From NCBI GenBank assembly GCA_009761415.1, contig QUOL01000007.1, positions 1,364,001 to 1,428,000 of the forward strand: 64,000 nt of DNA. The letters are read 5' to 3'. This document shows positions 1 through 11,624 of the stretch, in pieces. The DNA is from Sarcomyxa edulis (taxonomy: Eukaryota > Basidiomycota > Agaricomycetes > Agaricales > Mycenaceae). The notes below the pieces were generated by a model. That model was given only the letters and a program-made list of their open reading frames with translations, had not been told where the DNA came from and ran no database searches. The translations under genes were made by a program, and so were the position numbers. Position 1 is the first letter of the stretch; each line of letters starts with the position of its first letter.

Positions 1-589
1 TCCTGCTCGTACAATTGAGTGAGTGAGTGAGTGAGCGCGTTGTTTTGAATGGAAAGTCACGACATGCCTCAAATGCCTTATCGTCCAGACCGGGAATAGA
101 CGTGATGCTTTGATGTATTTCTAGAGTAGCTTGATAGGGCTTTTTGTGGGGCACCTTACGATGACTCGAGATAGATCGAGCGCCCATCCTAGTGGCAGCA
201 GACCTTTGAATCTTGTGACGCGGCGGAGTGAAAAGAGGTATAGAGGGGAGAGAAGTAAGTGGAGGTGGAGTAGGTGGATTGACCAGTTGCTTCGCTAGAA
301 GAGCTGCAGCCTTGGCCTGGAAGGATTCCGCATCATCAAGCCCTTCGTCATTATCGACGTTCATCAATGTTAGCGCAGGTCGATTTCGAGGAGCCGGCAT
401 TTGGATGACTGGACGATCAGTCGTCGATCCATTTTCATCTTGCGCGACCGGGGAACAGGATTGCCTAGCATATGAGCCCAATCGCTGGCCGTTGACAACA
501 TCAAGATCGAGGCAGTAGGAGTCCATGACTAACACAGGAGAAGGAGCAGGATCGTTGGTTGAGGGAGGAGGAGGAGGAATATGCATCAT
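1..589 (-). CDS. Partial gene of unknown function, 5' part
   Basis: One open frame reads leftward from a tandem ATG-ATG at 589 to the window edge, about 196 codons without a stop, so the 3' part lies outside the window. The product starts with a proline run, is Ser/Pro-rich, and has basic stretches near residues 125-150. I recognise no domain. The last 20 or so codons fall on a GAGT microsatellite and may be intron. The frame is much longer than its antisense alternatives and lies tandem to and just downstream of the DUF4211 gene. A real gene is likely; its function is unknown. Confidence 0.5.
   Translation of the reverse strand, partial: MMHIPPPPPSTNDPAPSPVLVMDSYCLDLDVVNGQRLGSYARQSCSPVAQDENGSTTDRPVIQMPAPRNRPALTLMNVDNDEGLDDAESFQAKAAALLAKQLVNPPTPPPLTSLPSIPLFTPPRHKIQRSAATRMGARSISSHRKVPHKKPYQATLEIHQSITSIPGLDDKAFEACRDFPFKTTRSLTHSLNCTSR
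14..34. repeat. GAGT microsatellite
   Basis: About five copies of the tetranucleotide GAGT. It lies at the end of the partial minus-strand frame and may be intronic there. Confidence 0.8.
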
Positions 590-750
590 TATGTTGTACA
601 GAAAACAGAAAAAATAAAAGCAACGAGCCACAACCGCCGGTAGCTTGAGCCACGCGATTGTTCTCCATTTGAACAAAGCTATTATTGGACGGTCAGTCTC
701 GTGATATCAGTATGCGATTATTTTTATTGGAAGCTACTGCTCCAGGGGTC

Positions 751-2613
751 TCACTCGCCATCGTCTCCGCCTCGTTTAGCAGCCATCTCAAGGGTTCTAG
801 CACTCTCCATCATGCCATTGACTTTCTGCCACTCAATTTCAATGACTTGCCGTTGGTCGAGCCATTCACAAATTCCGTCTGCATCCGTCAGATCTTTCGG
901 TGGCCGGATGCCCCCACCGTGAGCAACCCGAATGAACCCTTTGCCGCGCAGGCCGTCCAATTCATCGCATAGAGACTTGAAGAGGGAGTACTAGAAAGAT
1001 CTTAGCAATGTTAGTCATTCGATAATGAATAGAGCTCCTTACCTCCCAGTGCGAAAACTCGTGAAACACTCTCGTACGTTTGGCGCAAAATCGACCAAGA
1101 CTGAATTCCTTCTTGAGAGTGTCATCGTCCTCATCGGTATCAGAGGAGGCGGGTAAAGGCTATTATAGACTGTAAGTTCCACGTAGTACTATTTATAATT
1201 GATAAATCACCTCAAAACCTGACTTGTCATACGGCGTTCCGCTGAGCCTTCCTGTAAGAGTTGACAGTCTTCCGCCCAGGTGGCATGCATCGCAATTGGG
1301 CAAAGCGAAGTCCATTGTGACTAGCTCAAACTCCGGGTATTTTTCGAGAGCTCGTCTGAAGTCGGGTCTCCAGACTGACGAAGCTACGAGAGAGTCTCGC
1401 AAACCTGAAATCTTCCTCCGAGCTATTTGCAGTGGAACAGAAAAGTATTCTTCATCTAGAGATAGCTTTGTTAGTGTCTGGACCACGAGTAGAGGAGCAC
1501 ACACTTTTCATTTGACGTTTCATGAACGCTTTCCGCCTGTTGGGTGGTTGGACAGCAACATGCACGAAGAATTGGAAGATTATCTTGAAATGATGGACCA
1601 GATCTTGGTGTGTTTCCATACTAAATTCTGCAGGTAGCTGGGCCATTGGTTGCGCGCCGTCGTCCTCGACTATGAAGTCGTCATTGTCATCAAGCTCTTC
1701 AGATTCTTTTTCCGAGTCAGAAGCATCGGAGCCTCTGTCGGCAGACGGTTTTGCTCCTTTGAATGGTTTGATGATCTCCTCATCTTCATCTTCATCATGA
1801 TCATCATCTTCGTCGTTATCTTCGTTATCTTCGTTTTCATCCTCGTCCTCTGGTTCTGATTCCGATAATTTGCCTTGTTTTCTTCCTGAAGACGCATATA
1901 CTGAGCTAGTAAAATATGCGAAAGAGCATCAGACCGACGTTTCAGCTTCTCTAGCCCTTGCTGATATGCAGTCTTCTTTCCACGAGACCGTAAGCGCGTT
2001 GCAAGTATTTCTGGAGGAATAGATCGGCGATGAGATCGCAGGACCGTGGAGGTAGAGGCAACGTACTTTTGGTATCCACCTCATCATCCTCAAGTTCCGG
2101 TGAAGGCGACTTCACGCCTCTCAGCAATTTCCGCCCACGAGGCTGTATTTCCTCCGGCTCTTCATCGTCTGAAGTAGTAATCTGTCGTTGCTTCCCCTTG
2201 TTAGATCTCGTTTTCCATCGTGGCAAATTTGTTTCCTCTTCTTGAAGGTGGTCGTCTGAATCAATCTTCACGTCTTCATCGTCGCTATCGAGAACACGCG
2301 TCTTGCGCTTCTTTGATCGACGCTGAATTGACTCTGAGTCCTCTGAGTCGTCGGTCAATTCAATGACTTTCTTTTCAAAATGGATAGCGCCAACGCCCGA
2401 GTCGCTCAAGTCGCTTCCAGCAGCTTTGCCAAATATGTCAATGATAGAACCGCGTTTTCGTTTGCCTTTAGGTGCAGCTGGCCGTCGTTTAGTGCCTTTA
2501 GGTCTAGTGCCTTTAGGAGGCTTGTACTGCGGTGGAGGTGAATGAGAGGGAGATGAGCTGAAAGCATCGAGAAGAGTTGTCTGTTTTAATGCCTTTGACC
2601 GAGTTTTGGCCAT
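751..2613 (-). CDS. DUF4211 domain protein, probably nuclear
   Basis: Six exons can be joined without breaking the frame: 2613-2067, 2010-1939, 1885-1505, 1455-1211, 1159-1043 and 990-751, giving 533 residues. The N-terminal 180 residues are low-complexity, basic and acidic, with several KR-rich stretches that look like nuclear localisation signals. A long Asp/Glu tract follows around 1790-1860. The second half carries the conserved block of the fungal DUF4211 family: a DFIVEDD-type motif, then EEYFSVPL, GLRDSLVASSVW, and a CDACHLGGR motif near 1290. The family's biochemical role is not established; the composition suggests a chromatin-associated protein. The introns are 52-56 bases. It shares a 244-bp divergent promoter region with the large gene to its right. 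Confidence 0.85.
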
Positions 2614-2857
2614 GATTTATCGTAGAATGACAGTCAAGAACTAGAAAATCGCCTGAGCAGAGTCACGGTCAAGTGTAAGATCGCGAAGACATGCACCACG
2701 TGAGAAAACGCGTTGCAACTGAGTGACTGCGTAACATCTGCGTTTCTTCTCTTCTCCTCCTTCTCTTCATCTGCGCATCCTCGAAGTCCATCCCAAATGA
2801 TTATTTGAATCGAAAATCGACCTATTTTACTCTGGGGATTCACTCATTTTTCCTACA
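2614..2857. promoter_or_regulatory. Divergent promoter between DUF4211 gene and UNC80-like gene
   Basis: 244 bp between two start codons facing away from each other, so both promoters and 5' leaders must fit here. A pyrimidine-rich tract (cttctcttctcctccttctcttc) lies near 2746-2768. No TATA box is evident. Confidence 0.5.
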
Positions 2858-5800
2858 ATGAGCTCCTTAGCTCCTTCGTCACCGACTACTGCACCATTGC
2901 GGATCGACATCAGTGCAGTTGACAAGGTATACAAATCAGCCAGAGTCTCCGTGGAAGTAACCAACCCATCGCCTACCACTCCACGGAACCCACCCTTGTC
3001 TCCGTTTCTCGGTTCTCCCAATTCCGAGAAACCGCCTGCATCCCCTTCTTGGCCAAAGTTCACTGCAAAGCCGAGCAGAGCGCGAAATGAATCGCAGAAA
3101 TTACTCGCACACTTGTTGACACAGCTGCAGAATCGGCCAATGCCTGCCCCCATCTTTGACGCCTTCAAGAATCAGAACAGCGGTATGGGTGATAGAAGCT
3201 TTGGTGTCGTACTGGAGACGGTCAGGGGAGCAGTCAGAATGAAGGCTGGGAAGAGGGATGGAAAGCTCAACTCGCAGACTCTCGGGACTTTTGAAGACGA
3301 AGATGAAGACGAGGATGTCGTGTTCTCGACGGACGTTACATACGACCTGATGATGCAGCTGAAAGAAGTACTGATCATTTCGGTCGCTCAAGGATGGCAC
3401 ATCTTCCAGCAAGAGTGAGAACTTGCGGTCCCTTTCCTCCCTTCACACACTCTGAAAAATTATACCATAGCGCTTCGCAGGGAATAGGGGAACGTCGAGA
3501 CCGTATCACGAAATCTTCTTCACCGTTTCGCAGATCTCGAAACAGTCTACAGCCTGGCGGTCGACGCTCTAGGTCACCGTCTCCCGCTGCCAGAAGTCAT
3601 GATGTACAAGCTCCTGAGCTTCTGTCGCAATGCATATCTGTCCTCGCATCAATTGTTTCTGAGGATTGTCGTTTCAAAGTCGCGCTGCCGCGCCCTTCTC
3701 GCCCTCCAAATGCTCTGCAAGCATTGACATTGGATGTCGCGCAATTTCTACTTCATACCCATCGTCATGATCCGAAGATCGTATCCCAAATCGGGTTTGC
3801 GATTATACCTGCTCTAGCGACGTTCCATCCTGAGATGCATATTCGTTTGCTGACCTTTTTCGAGGATGGAGTCTTGCGAGGAGTCCTCGAAGAACTCAGG
3901 CTGATTCAGGGTGTCATTGAAAACTCTGTACACAATGGTGAATTTTATAGTTGAGAAATTTCCCAGTCGAATGATTAACGTAGCGTTCATAGATTTGGAA
4001 CTCAATACTTCCGTGGAACCGCCTATAGTATCAATTCAAGTTGATGAATTCCAGGAAGAATCGAGCTTTGAGCGACAAGCGACTCAGAGCTGGATTCCTT
4101 GGTCATCCTCCATGGCGACACCAGCACTCGCTCTCCAGTCGACCAATGCGCCCCTCCAGCCACCCCAAATATACTATCTCTCGTCGTTGGTTCCCCCATT
4201 ATTGGCTGCCATCATGGAATGCGTCGATCTCGCCCCACATCCGAGTTCGCGTGTAGAAGTATTGCATCGCTTCTATCACCTACTCGAGATGGTGATGAAC
4301 GCAAAACCCGATACCTACTTAGACATCCTAGAGGTCGTTGCATATCACTCTCCAAAGGCAAGGCATCTGGGTGTCAGTTTGCTTGCGACATTATGGCCCC
4401 GAGCTATTGGTCACTTGGTAGTCACCAAACCCCTGCTCATCTCCACTTACTTCGACTCCTCCAATGCTAAGGCCGTGCAACGCCTCAAAGATCACTCGTA
4501 TACACATCAATTCGTCCCCTGGCGATTCACCCCTCATTCGAATCGGCCTGGTTTTGAGGGCATGTCGAATTACGAATGTCGCTCGTGTTCCATCCCCATC
4601 CGCGGGTTTGGACTCTTCTGTCCTTTTTGCATGTGCGGAGTGCACTTCGATTGCTATGATGATCCAGAAGGGTGTCATGTCATGCAGTACGACAACGCGT
4701 CTGACCTAAACATCCAAAAAATCGCCATGTACAGATTTTCGTTCGTTGCACCCAAACGACGTGATGTTGCGCCAAACAGTATCAGGAGAAACAAGCATTC
4801 ATTCCAGATCGTCAACCTGTTTACACTGGCTCTGTGTTTCGTCTGCCGTAAACCGCTTTGGGGTTGTACTATGCAATGCATGAAGTGCTCGTCATGCCTG
4901 CAATTCGCACACTCCTCCTGCCTTTCCGACTCTGTGACGGATGTACCCCGTTGTGGTTCTACCAGGATTGATTCTAACTATATGACCATCACTTGGACTG
5001 ATTTGCGTCAGTCTTGCATCGACCATTACGATGTCCTTCTTTCCGAAAAGGACGATCTCGCTCAAAGAACATACGAAGAAGTCTCCATATTTCTTGCAGT
5101 CTTGTGGACTCAGTTACAGATTCTACTAAATGGCGTAGCCATGGGATCTATCGTCGTGATGCAGAAGGGCAAAGATGCCGCCAATGCCAAACACAAAGTG
5201 GACGAATTTGAGCTTCAGCGAGTAGTTTCTTGGTGCGAGGAACTCATATCGTCAGGTGTATTATCTCCTTCAGTGACCACACAAGACTACCTGCAAGAAA
5301 ACCCCGTTGCTCGCTCAGATTGCTACATGATGTTCGATTGGTCGGGCTTGCTGTATATTTCATCCACCATCAAATCACCTTTCAATCCTCAAAAACCACT
5401 GAATAGCACCTCGTCGGATCTCCTTAATGTCACATCTCTTGATCCGTTTCAAGAGCAAAGTTCGGAGACAACTCCAAATCCTTTCGAAATCGTTTCCTTG
5501 GCCCACATGCGGGATGTTCTTGGATACGAGTTACGCGTATTCTCTGATACTGCTGCTCGTTTTCTGCTGTCCCACTTGCATCAACTTGGATTTTTTGACC
5601 GAGTCGATTCAAACGATGTCCTCTTCGACGATACGTCACGTCCCAACCAGACTTATTGCGTGTTCCCGTTGCCCCTCGGTCTAGATATTTCCACAGACGT
5701 TGAGACGTTAGTTTCGGCGATCGAAGCTTGTCTCTCTGATTTAGACTTATCAGTAAACGAGGTCGGTTTTCTCCTCCTTGTACGGAGACTCTGGCCGAAT

Positions 5801-8800
5801 GGTATGTCTACGGAATACGCTTCGCGGAGACTTACAAGGAACGTTCTTTCGTGGATCCTTGCTGAGGTAAGAAGGACCGCAACCTGTTTGGCACCTGGGC
5901 GACTTCGAACTCATAACTATTAGGATGATAGTCTTGCTACAATTCTTCGTGACTACTTGGCGAAGCAACAGGCGCTTCCAGGTGTTCGCTCGGGAGCTGA
6001 TCCCCTTGCCTGGCCATCTTCTCAAAACGCGAGACCTGCCCCAGCCAGCTCGAATAATGGAGGTGATTACGTAGCAGCTCGGCGTGCTCTACTTTCTCGA
6101 TATGCTGTTCGTTGGCTCCTGGCTTTGCATGATCAAGATCCGAGATTCTACGCGGAATTGGTTTATGACTTGTGCGTGGAATTTTCGAACATTATTCCAT
6201 TAGGTTTTAGGTCCGACCCGAAAGACAAGGTAAAGCTCAGGTCTTCTTCCCTTTGTTTCCACTTTACTCAGGACTTGGCTGCAGAAAAACGTCGTCAAAC
6301 AACTAGACAAAACTTTGCGTTCCATCACTAGATTAGCTCAAAACTATGTGATGTTCACCGAGTTCGATGGTGTATTTCTTCGTTGGTTGGAGTCGGTATC
6401 GTTTTATGACCTCTGTCATGAAGTCAGTGGCCCGCATTCATCTCTCCATTCGATGTAGCTGATGTCTAGAAATGCAGCATATGCCAGCATTGCATCGACT
6501 GTTCCCTCGTGAAACAGAAATCTCTCAGCGTCCTGGCACAATCATTGACCTAGGGACTGCCCTCGCTGACGGTAATGGATCCATAAGCTCCGATCCATGG
6601 CGTATCGTTCTATCCACAGCCTCTACAAGCCGTACCGGTCTGTTGCGCAGCTTGCAGTGGCTCTGCTTGTTCGCTCGCTCAGGGATAGAAATACCAATTA
6701 GCATCTATCTGCGCTTTTCGACTTTGACAAAACAGTTTGACGTATCGTTAGCGGATTCACTTCTACTTGTTGAAGCGTTGATGTCGTCAATTTGGCTAAA
6801 ATCCATTGGACGACAAGAACTACAAACTGTTTTCACAAGCCTCCATTCTCGGCTTGCTTCTCGCGTTTTGGACGGCCTCCAGAGCGAGGCTGGGCTATCT
6901 GACATGTGAGCTCTGGTTCTTGTATGCTATGCTCATCAGCGATCTGAGTCGTTTTCTAGATTACGTTTTATCAGGCTTTCTCTGGCGACCTGTCTGTTGT
7001 TGTATGGTTGTGAAAGACATGCATTGATCTCACTGGAACTCATTGCCGAAGCTGAGATACGTGATCTCCCTTCACGGTCAGTGCCCACTTCTCATCCACG
7101 AGGGACCTCTCTGAACCACTTTGCAGAAGAAAATTGAACTCTCGCGGATCGATTATTACTGATCCAATCATCATGGATCCTGGCTTGATGAATGTGCTCG
7201 AGCGATACAGCAACGCAGGAAATGACGAAGTGTCATGCCTTATCGCTAAATTTCTCAACTCGTTCATAACAGAATCCTCGTTCCTCGAGCCATATGAAGT
7301 AGATAATTTTATCTTACGGAATGGCAAAGTCCTCTGCACATGGTACGAAGCTACGAGTTTTACATCATCTCAGTACTGACTCTGAGAAGTGCATGGCAGT
7401 TTTATGAAATTCAACGTCATGATATCTCGAAAATCAGAACTACTTTCCTTTTGCGCATCCTAGTCGTTGATGCGCAACCTTTACAGTCGGTCTTGAATGA
7501 CTGGTGCCTCCCGATCGTGAGCTGGGAGATACGGTTTGTTGTATATAATATGTCGTCGCCTCATATCTGACTTCCTCGATGATAGGTTGCAAGCTATGGC
7601 CCGCCTCTTTCGAATCATTCTAGAAGTCACGAGTCCTGCTTTCACCGTCGAAAACCGGCAGTGGAGATCCAGCGTTATCGATGTTTTCTACGTCTATTTC
7701 ACTGCGTTATGGGCAGATGAGAGGGTAAGACTTGGAATTGAGTATCCATTTCATAATGATTTCTGATTTCTGATTCGATTTCAGGAGGAAATCAGATTGG
7801 CGGTTGATACATGGTCTCAAACTTTATTGCCTCCTCATCTTGATGCCATTGCTCTCTGCTGGAACGAGTCTTTGGCTACGGCTCCAATATCAGAACGGGT
7901 GAAACTTGTTTCTTTTTTGATACAGCTTCGTCCTCATTTCTCAGAATGGAAAGGTGAACTAGACAATTCTCTAGATGAACCAGACTAACATCCACCGGCA
8001 GTACTATCATGGGATGTTATCATCGAGACACTTGTTGAAGATGACTATTCGCAGAAGAACGGTGATGACGAGGATGGTCCTGCATCTGCTCATCTAGTAC
8101 GCCAATATGCATATCTGTGTGGTGTTGATGTACTCATCATAGGCATCACTACTAGTCCATGTATGGAATCTCGCACAGAGACGAATTCGGCTCGACCTCG
8201 GACAGTATAGATCCAGACATGGCCATGCTACGGGTGTCCCTCATACTTCTCAGCTTACAAATGATCGCGGATGGCATCACCGTGGACACTTTCACACTTT
8301 TGAAGATCAAGTTTCATTTGATCCAGGTCGTTGGATATAACAATGTATCGGTCGTTCCTGCGCCAAGTGGCCATTCATTCAGCGTACGCTTCGGTGAAGT
8401 GCGGGAACTTCCAGACATAGCATTCCCTTGCGTTGTCGAGCTTCTGACAGTACTGGACGCCCCTCACCCCTTCGATCTCTCTTCTTCAGCCATGGGTGGA
8501 CCATATACCGAGGAGGGTGACTCAACACCTCTCCTTGTTGGATCTATATTTGTCGATGTATCACTTGGCATGCTCTGTCATATCAAAGATCTACTGTTAC
8601 TCCCTGTTCTGGTACTCAAGAGCTTACTAGAGTCGTTGATTGTCATCATACACAAGCACGACTTTGAAAGTAGGCCCTTGAAACATCTACAAAACACGCT
8701 GCGGAGAGCTGTTGTCCGAGCTCTTGAACTTCTATTACTGGATATCAGCTACGAGATCCGACAAATTGCCTTGTCGGTTGTGCAAGCTTTTGTCAAGCGA

Positions 8801-10949
8801 TGGCCATCTTTCATGGGCTCTTTGGTCTAGTGAGCGCTTTATGATGATGATTGATTATTCTCCTATACCTAACCATAATATAGCATGTCTATCGAGTCTA
8901 CAACCAAACTCATAGCCTCTCTGAGCCAGTATGGTCAAGACCCTCTTGTTGTTCAAGCACGGTTGTTCATCGAGTCAACCCTCACCACGTAAGAATTTTT
9001 TTGTCCGCTTCCAGTCCTAATACTAATATGATTCCGTCACAGCTATTCCAACGGCCTGTTCATCTCCCTGTGCAAGGTGCGCTATAGGCTACAGTTTTGG
9101 TGCTTGGCTGATCTCCTGCATAATAGCGACCTCTGGACCAAGAATTCTTTGTTGTCTTGAAACAAGTAACTGAGTCAAATGCAAAGGGCGCTGGATCTTC
9201 AGAGAGTCTTCGCGATGCTCTCCTTCGTGACACCCTTGCTCGAGCTCTTGACAACGACCAAGCCACGTTTCAGGTTGTTCTCAACAACCTCCGCGACTTT
9301 GTGGAAGTGGTATACCACCAAGGCTATAGTGCAGAGCTCATGCAATGTGAAACATTCCAGCCGAACTCCTTCTGACTGTCGCACTGACCAGAATATTCAG
9401 TTGTGGGACACCATCTCACGCTTCTGGCTCGTCGTACGTCTGAATGGGCAGCTGATGCTGTCGATCCTACCCCCTTGTTGATGATTCCCTCGGTTCTTAT
9501 GCAATTCAACAAACTACACAGTCGTGTAAGCAAACTCTACCTTTCCTGAACGAGACAGATCTTATCAGCTTGCTCTTATGCACCAGGATATGCTTATGTA
9601 TACGGACACCGTCCTGCGCGTGGCCTTGAATAGATTGAACGTCAATACCGCCAGTCTATCGCGACTTGTTCATGTCACCACAAATCTCTACCGAAAGGTT
9701 CAACCGCGAGATCCTACAGGCCAATCCAACAACATTGTCATGGTAATATTCGAAATCCTTGCGGACGGTCTACGGATGAAAGCTCGGGTGCTTCCTTCCA
9801 CTTTGACGTCCATGATAGAGGTATGTCACGTTTAATTTCTGTCGCATCGAGTATCTCGTTGATTTGCGTAGACTCTCACAACTGCTGATATTGATGGTTC
9901 CGCCACGCTTGCTACAATGCATCTTACTTCATTCCTCGGCTTGGTGGACAATGGCCTTCACTTTTTGCAGCATCACAATTGGGCAGACGTTCATTCCGAT
10001 AGCGACTTTACTGCGTCTATGGCCGTTGCCAAGATGGTCTTAGAAGCTGCTACTCACGATAATGAAATTATGGCTAGGTTTTCTGATCAAGGGCAGGAAG
10101 TATGTGGTGAACCGATATCTCTCTACCATATAGGAATCTGACGTTTACTCTAGAAACGTCTGAATCTGGGCGTTCGTGCTTGGAATATCCTAGCTCTCGC
10201 TGCATTATCGGATCCTATGAACAAATGGGGCTCCATGTTGTTTGCACAGTTACCTGTATTCTCAATAGCGCAGTTCTCCTCCCTACGATTCTACATCCAA
10301 TCTGGGACAAGGATTCAGGAATCCGCCACGACCGACATCAATCATGCGTACGTTTCCATCAAGTTGTGGCTCATGCTGGCGCAGAGGGAAACTACGACCA
10401 CATCCGGCGGGACTGTTACGGCTCTTGCTGTCTGGAATGAGCTATGGCCACCGTTCGAGAGCCTCATGAATATTCTTGAAGCAGAGGCGCAAGTAGGGAC
10501 GATTTCGGTGAGCTGCACACTACTTGTCTCCGAAGTATCGTCAGGCTCAAATTTCTTTGTAGACGCTAACAACATTAGTATGGTCGTCTGTTGCTGACCT
10601 TTTTCTCTTCACACGGCATCTGCATTCGCCACTCGCGCTAGAAACAGGATCGCAGATCACGACGTTGAATCGTCTTCGCCGTCTGGCAAGTGGAGACTCC
10701 TCTGGTAACAAAGTAGGTGATCTTCAGCATACTCTCTGAGGATATCGGTCATGAACCCCGTCATAGATTACTCGTGTGTTACGCAACATGTCGGCTGCTT
10801 CTCCTGTAATTCCTTTTGAAGTGTTGGTGAGCCAGGCAGCCAAGGATATCATGGCCGCGGAGAAAATACGGATATTAGAAGCGAAGAGAGAGCTCGGGAG
10901 GACAGTTCAGGAGAGGAGAGCCCCAGAACGGCATCGACGAGATGGATAA
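2858..10949 (+). CDS. Very large protein, UNC80-like (tentative), with C1-like zinc fingers
   Basis: A gene of about 8 kb with many short introns and roughly 2,100 or more residues; its longest uninterrupted frame is about 3960-5870. The ATG at 2858 follows CCTACA. The N-terminus is a Ser/Pro-rich leader, then mostly helical HEAT-like sequence. Around 4564-4680 there is a CxxC..CxxC finger. From about 4796 a C1-type pattern follows: H-x12-C-x2-C, then C-x2-C-x4-H-x2-C. The last exon ends in a basic helix. Length, helical content and N- and C-terminal character fit fungal relatives of UNC80, a scaffold of the NALCN/Cch1 cation channel, but I rely on memory of the family and cannot confirm it. 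Intron positions between 3410 and 3960 are uncertain because two frames overlap. Exon joins at 5868/5924, 6229 and 10,660 onward look clean. Confidence 0.45.
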
Positions 10950-11033
10950 ATGAAGTGATGTATTACATAGACTATCTGTATATATTCAGTGGCTGGTAGC
11001 AGCACATAGTACTGACTTCATGCTCACCTCAGA

Positions 11034-11416
11034 TTAGGCGGTACGGAGCCTAGCTTTCTGTGCTTTTTTACGATTCTCTTTCACAATAGTCGATCCGACA
11101 AATGCTCCAATCGCTGACAGACCGACAACTAGGGCGAACGCTGGTAGACGAATGGCCCATTCCCGGGCGGGAAAGTACCCATGGACAGGACTTGAAGCGT
11201 CAAAAAAAGGCTTGAAAGACACGTCGTTAGTAGGCGGCAAGACGTGTGTGCGTGAGATGGCGCACGAGTAAGATCGCCCAAGTCGTGTAGTATACGTAAA
11301 TCACCCCAGCTGCCAGCAGCATAGATCCTCCGAGAGCTTTGTCGCTTGCACCCTATTGAAACAAGTTGTTAGAAGAGAATTACAAAAGATACAAAAGAGG
11401 ATATCCATTGTACCAT
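11034..11416 (-). CDS. DPM2: Dolichol-phosphate mannose synthase regulatory subunit DPM2
   Basis: Three exons give 88 residues: a 3-base first exon that is just the ATG (11416-11414), then 11352-11266 and 11210-11034. DPM2 is a small ER membrane protein that stabilises the dolichol-phosphate-mannose synthase complex, which supplies mannose for N-glycans, GPI anchors and O-mannosylation. Visible features are two hydrophobic segments, the YYTTWAILLPF motif at the end of the first, a short loop ending in an REWAIRLP motif, and a basic KKxxK-rich C-terminal tail that fits ER retention. Length matches the family (80-90 residues). The second intron has a perfect CTACTAACG branch site. It converges on the UNC80-like gene, with 84 bp between stops. 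Confidence 0.9.
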
Positions 11417-11624
11417 GACTGCTTTCTTTTGATCAAGTTGTATGAAGTTCAGTTACGAGATGTGATCTCGCGACGCGCAGTGCGCCAACACTCACACTCA
11501 ATTCTGGACTATATCCTGCAGGCAATTGCTCGTCAACTCAGTGCGGCAGAGGGCCCCAATAACACAGAAATACCCTCCAGGATCCTAATTTCCTTTCATA
11601 TAGGCTTGCTAGTCGGGCTTGTTG
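11417..11624. promoter_or_regulatory. Divergent promoter between DPM2 and TRS120
   Basis: About 208 bp separate the two start codons. No consensus box is obvious by eye. Confidence 0.45.
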
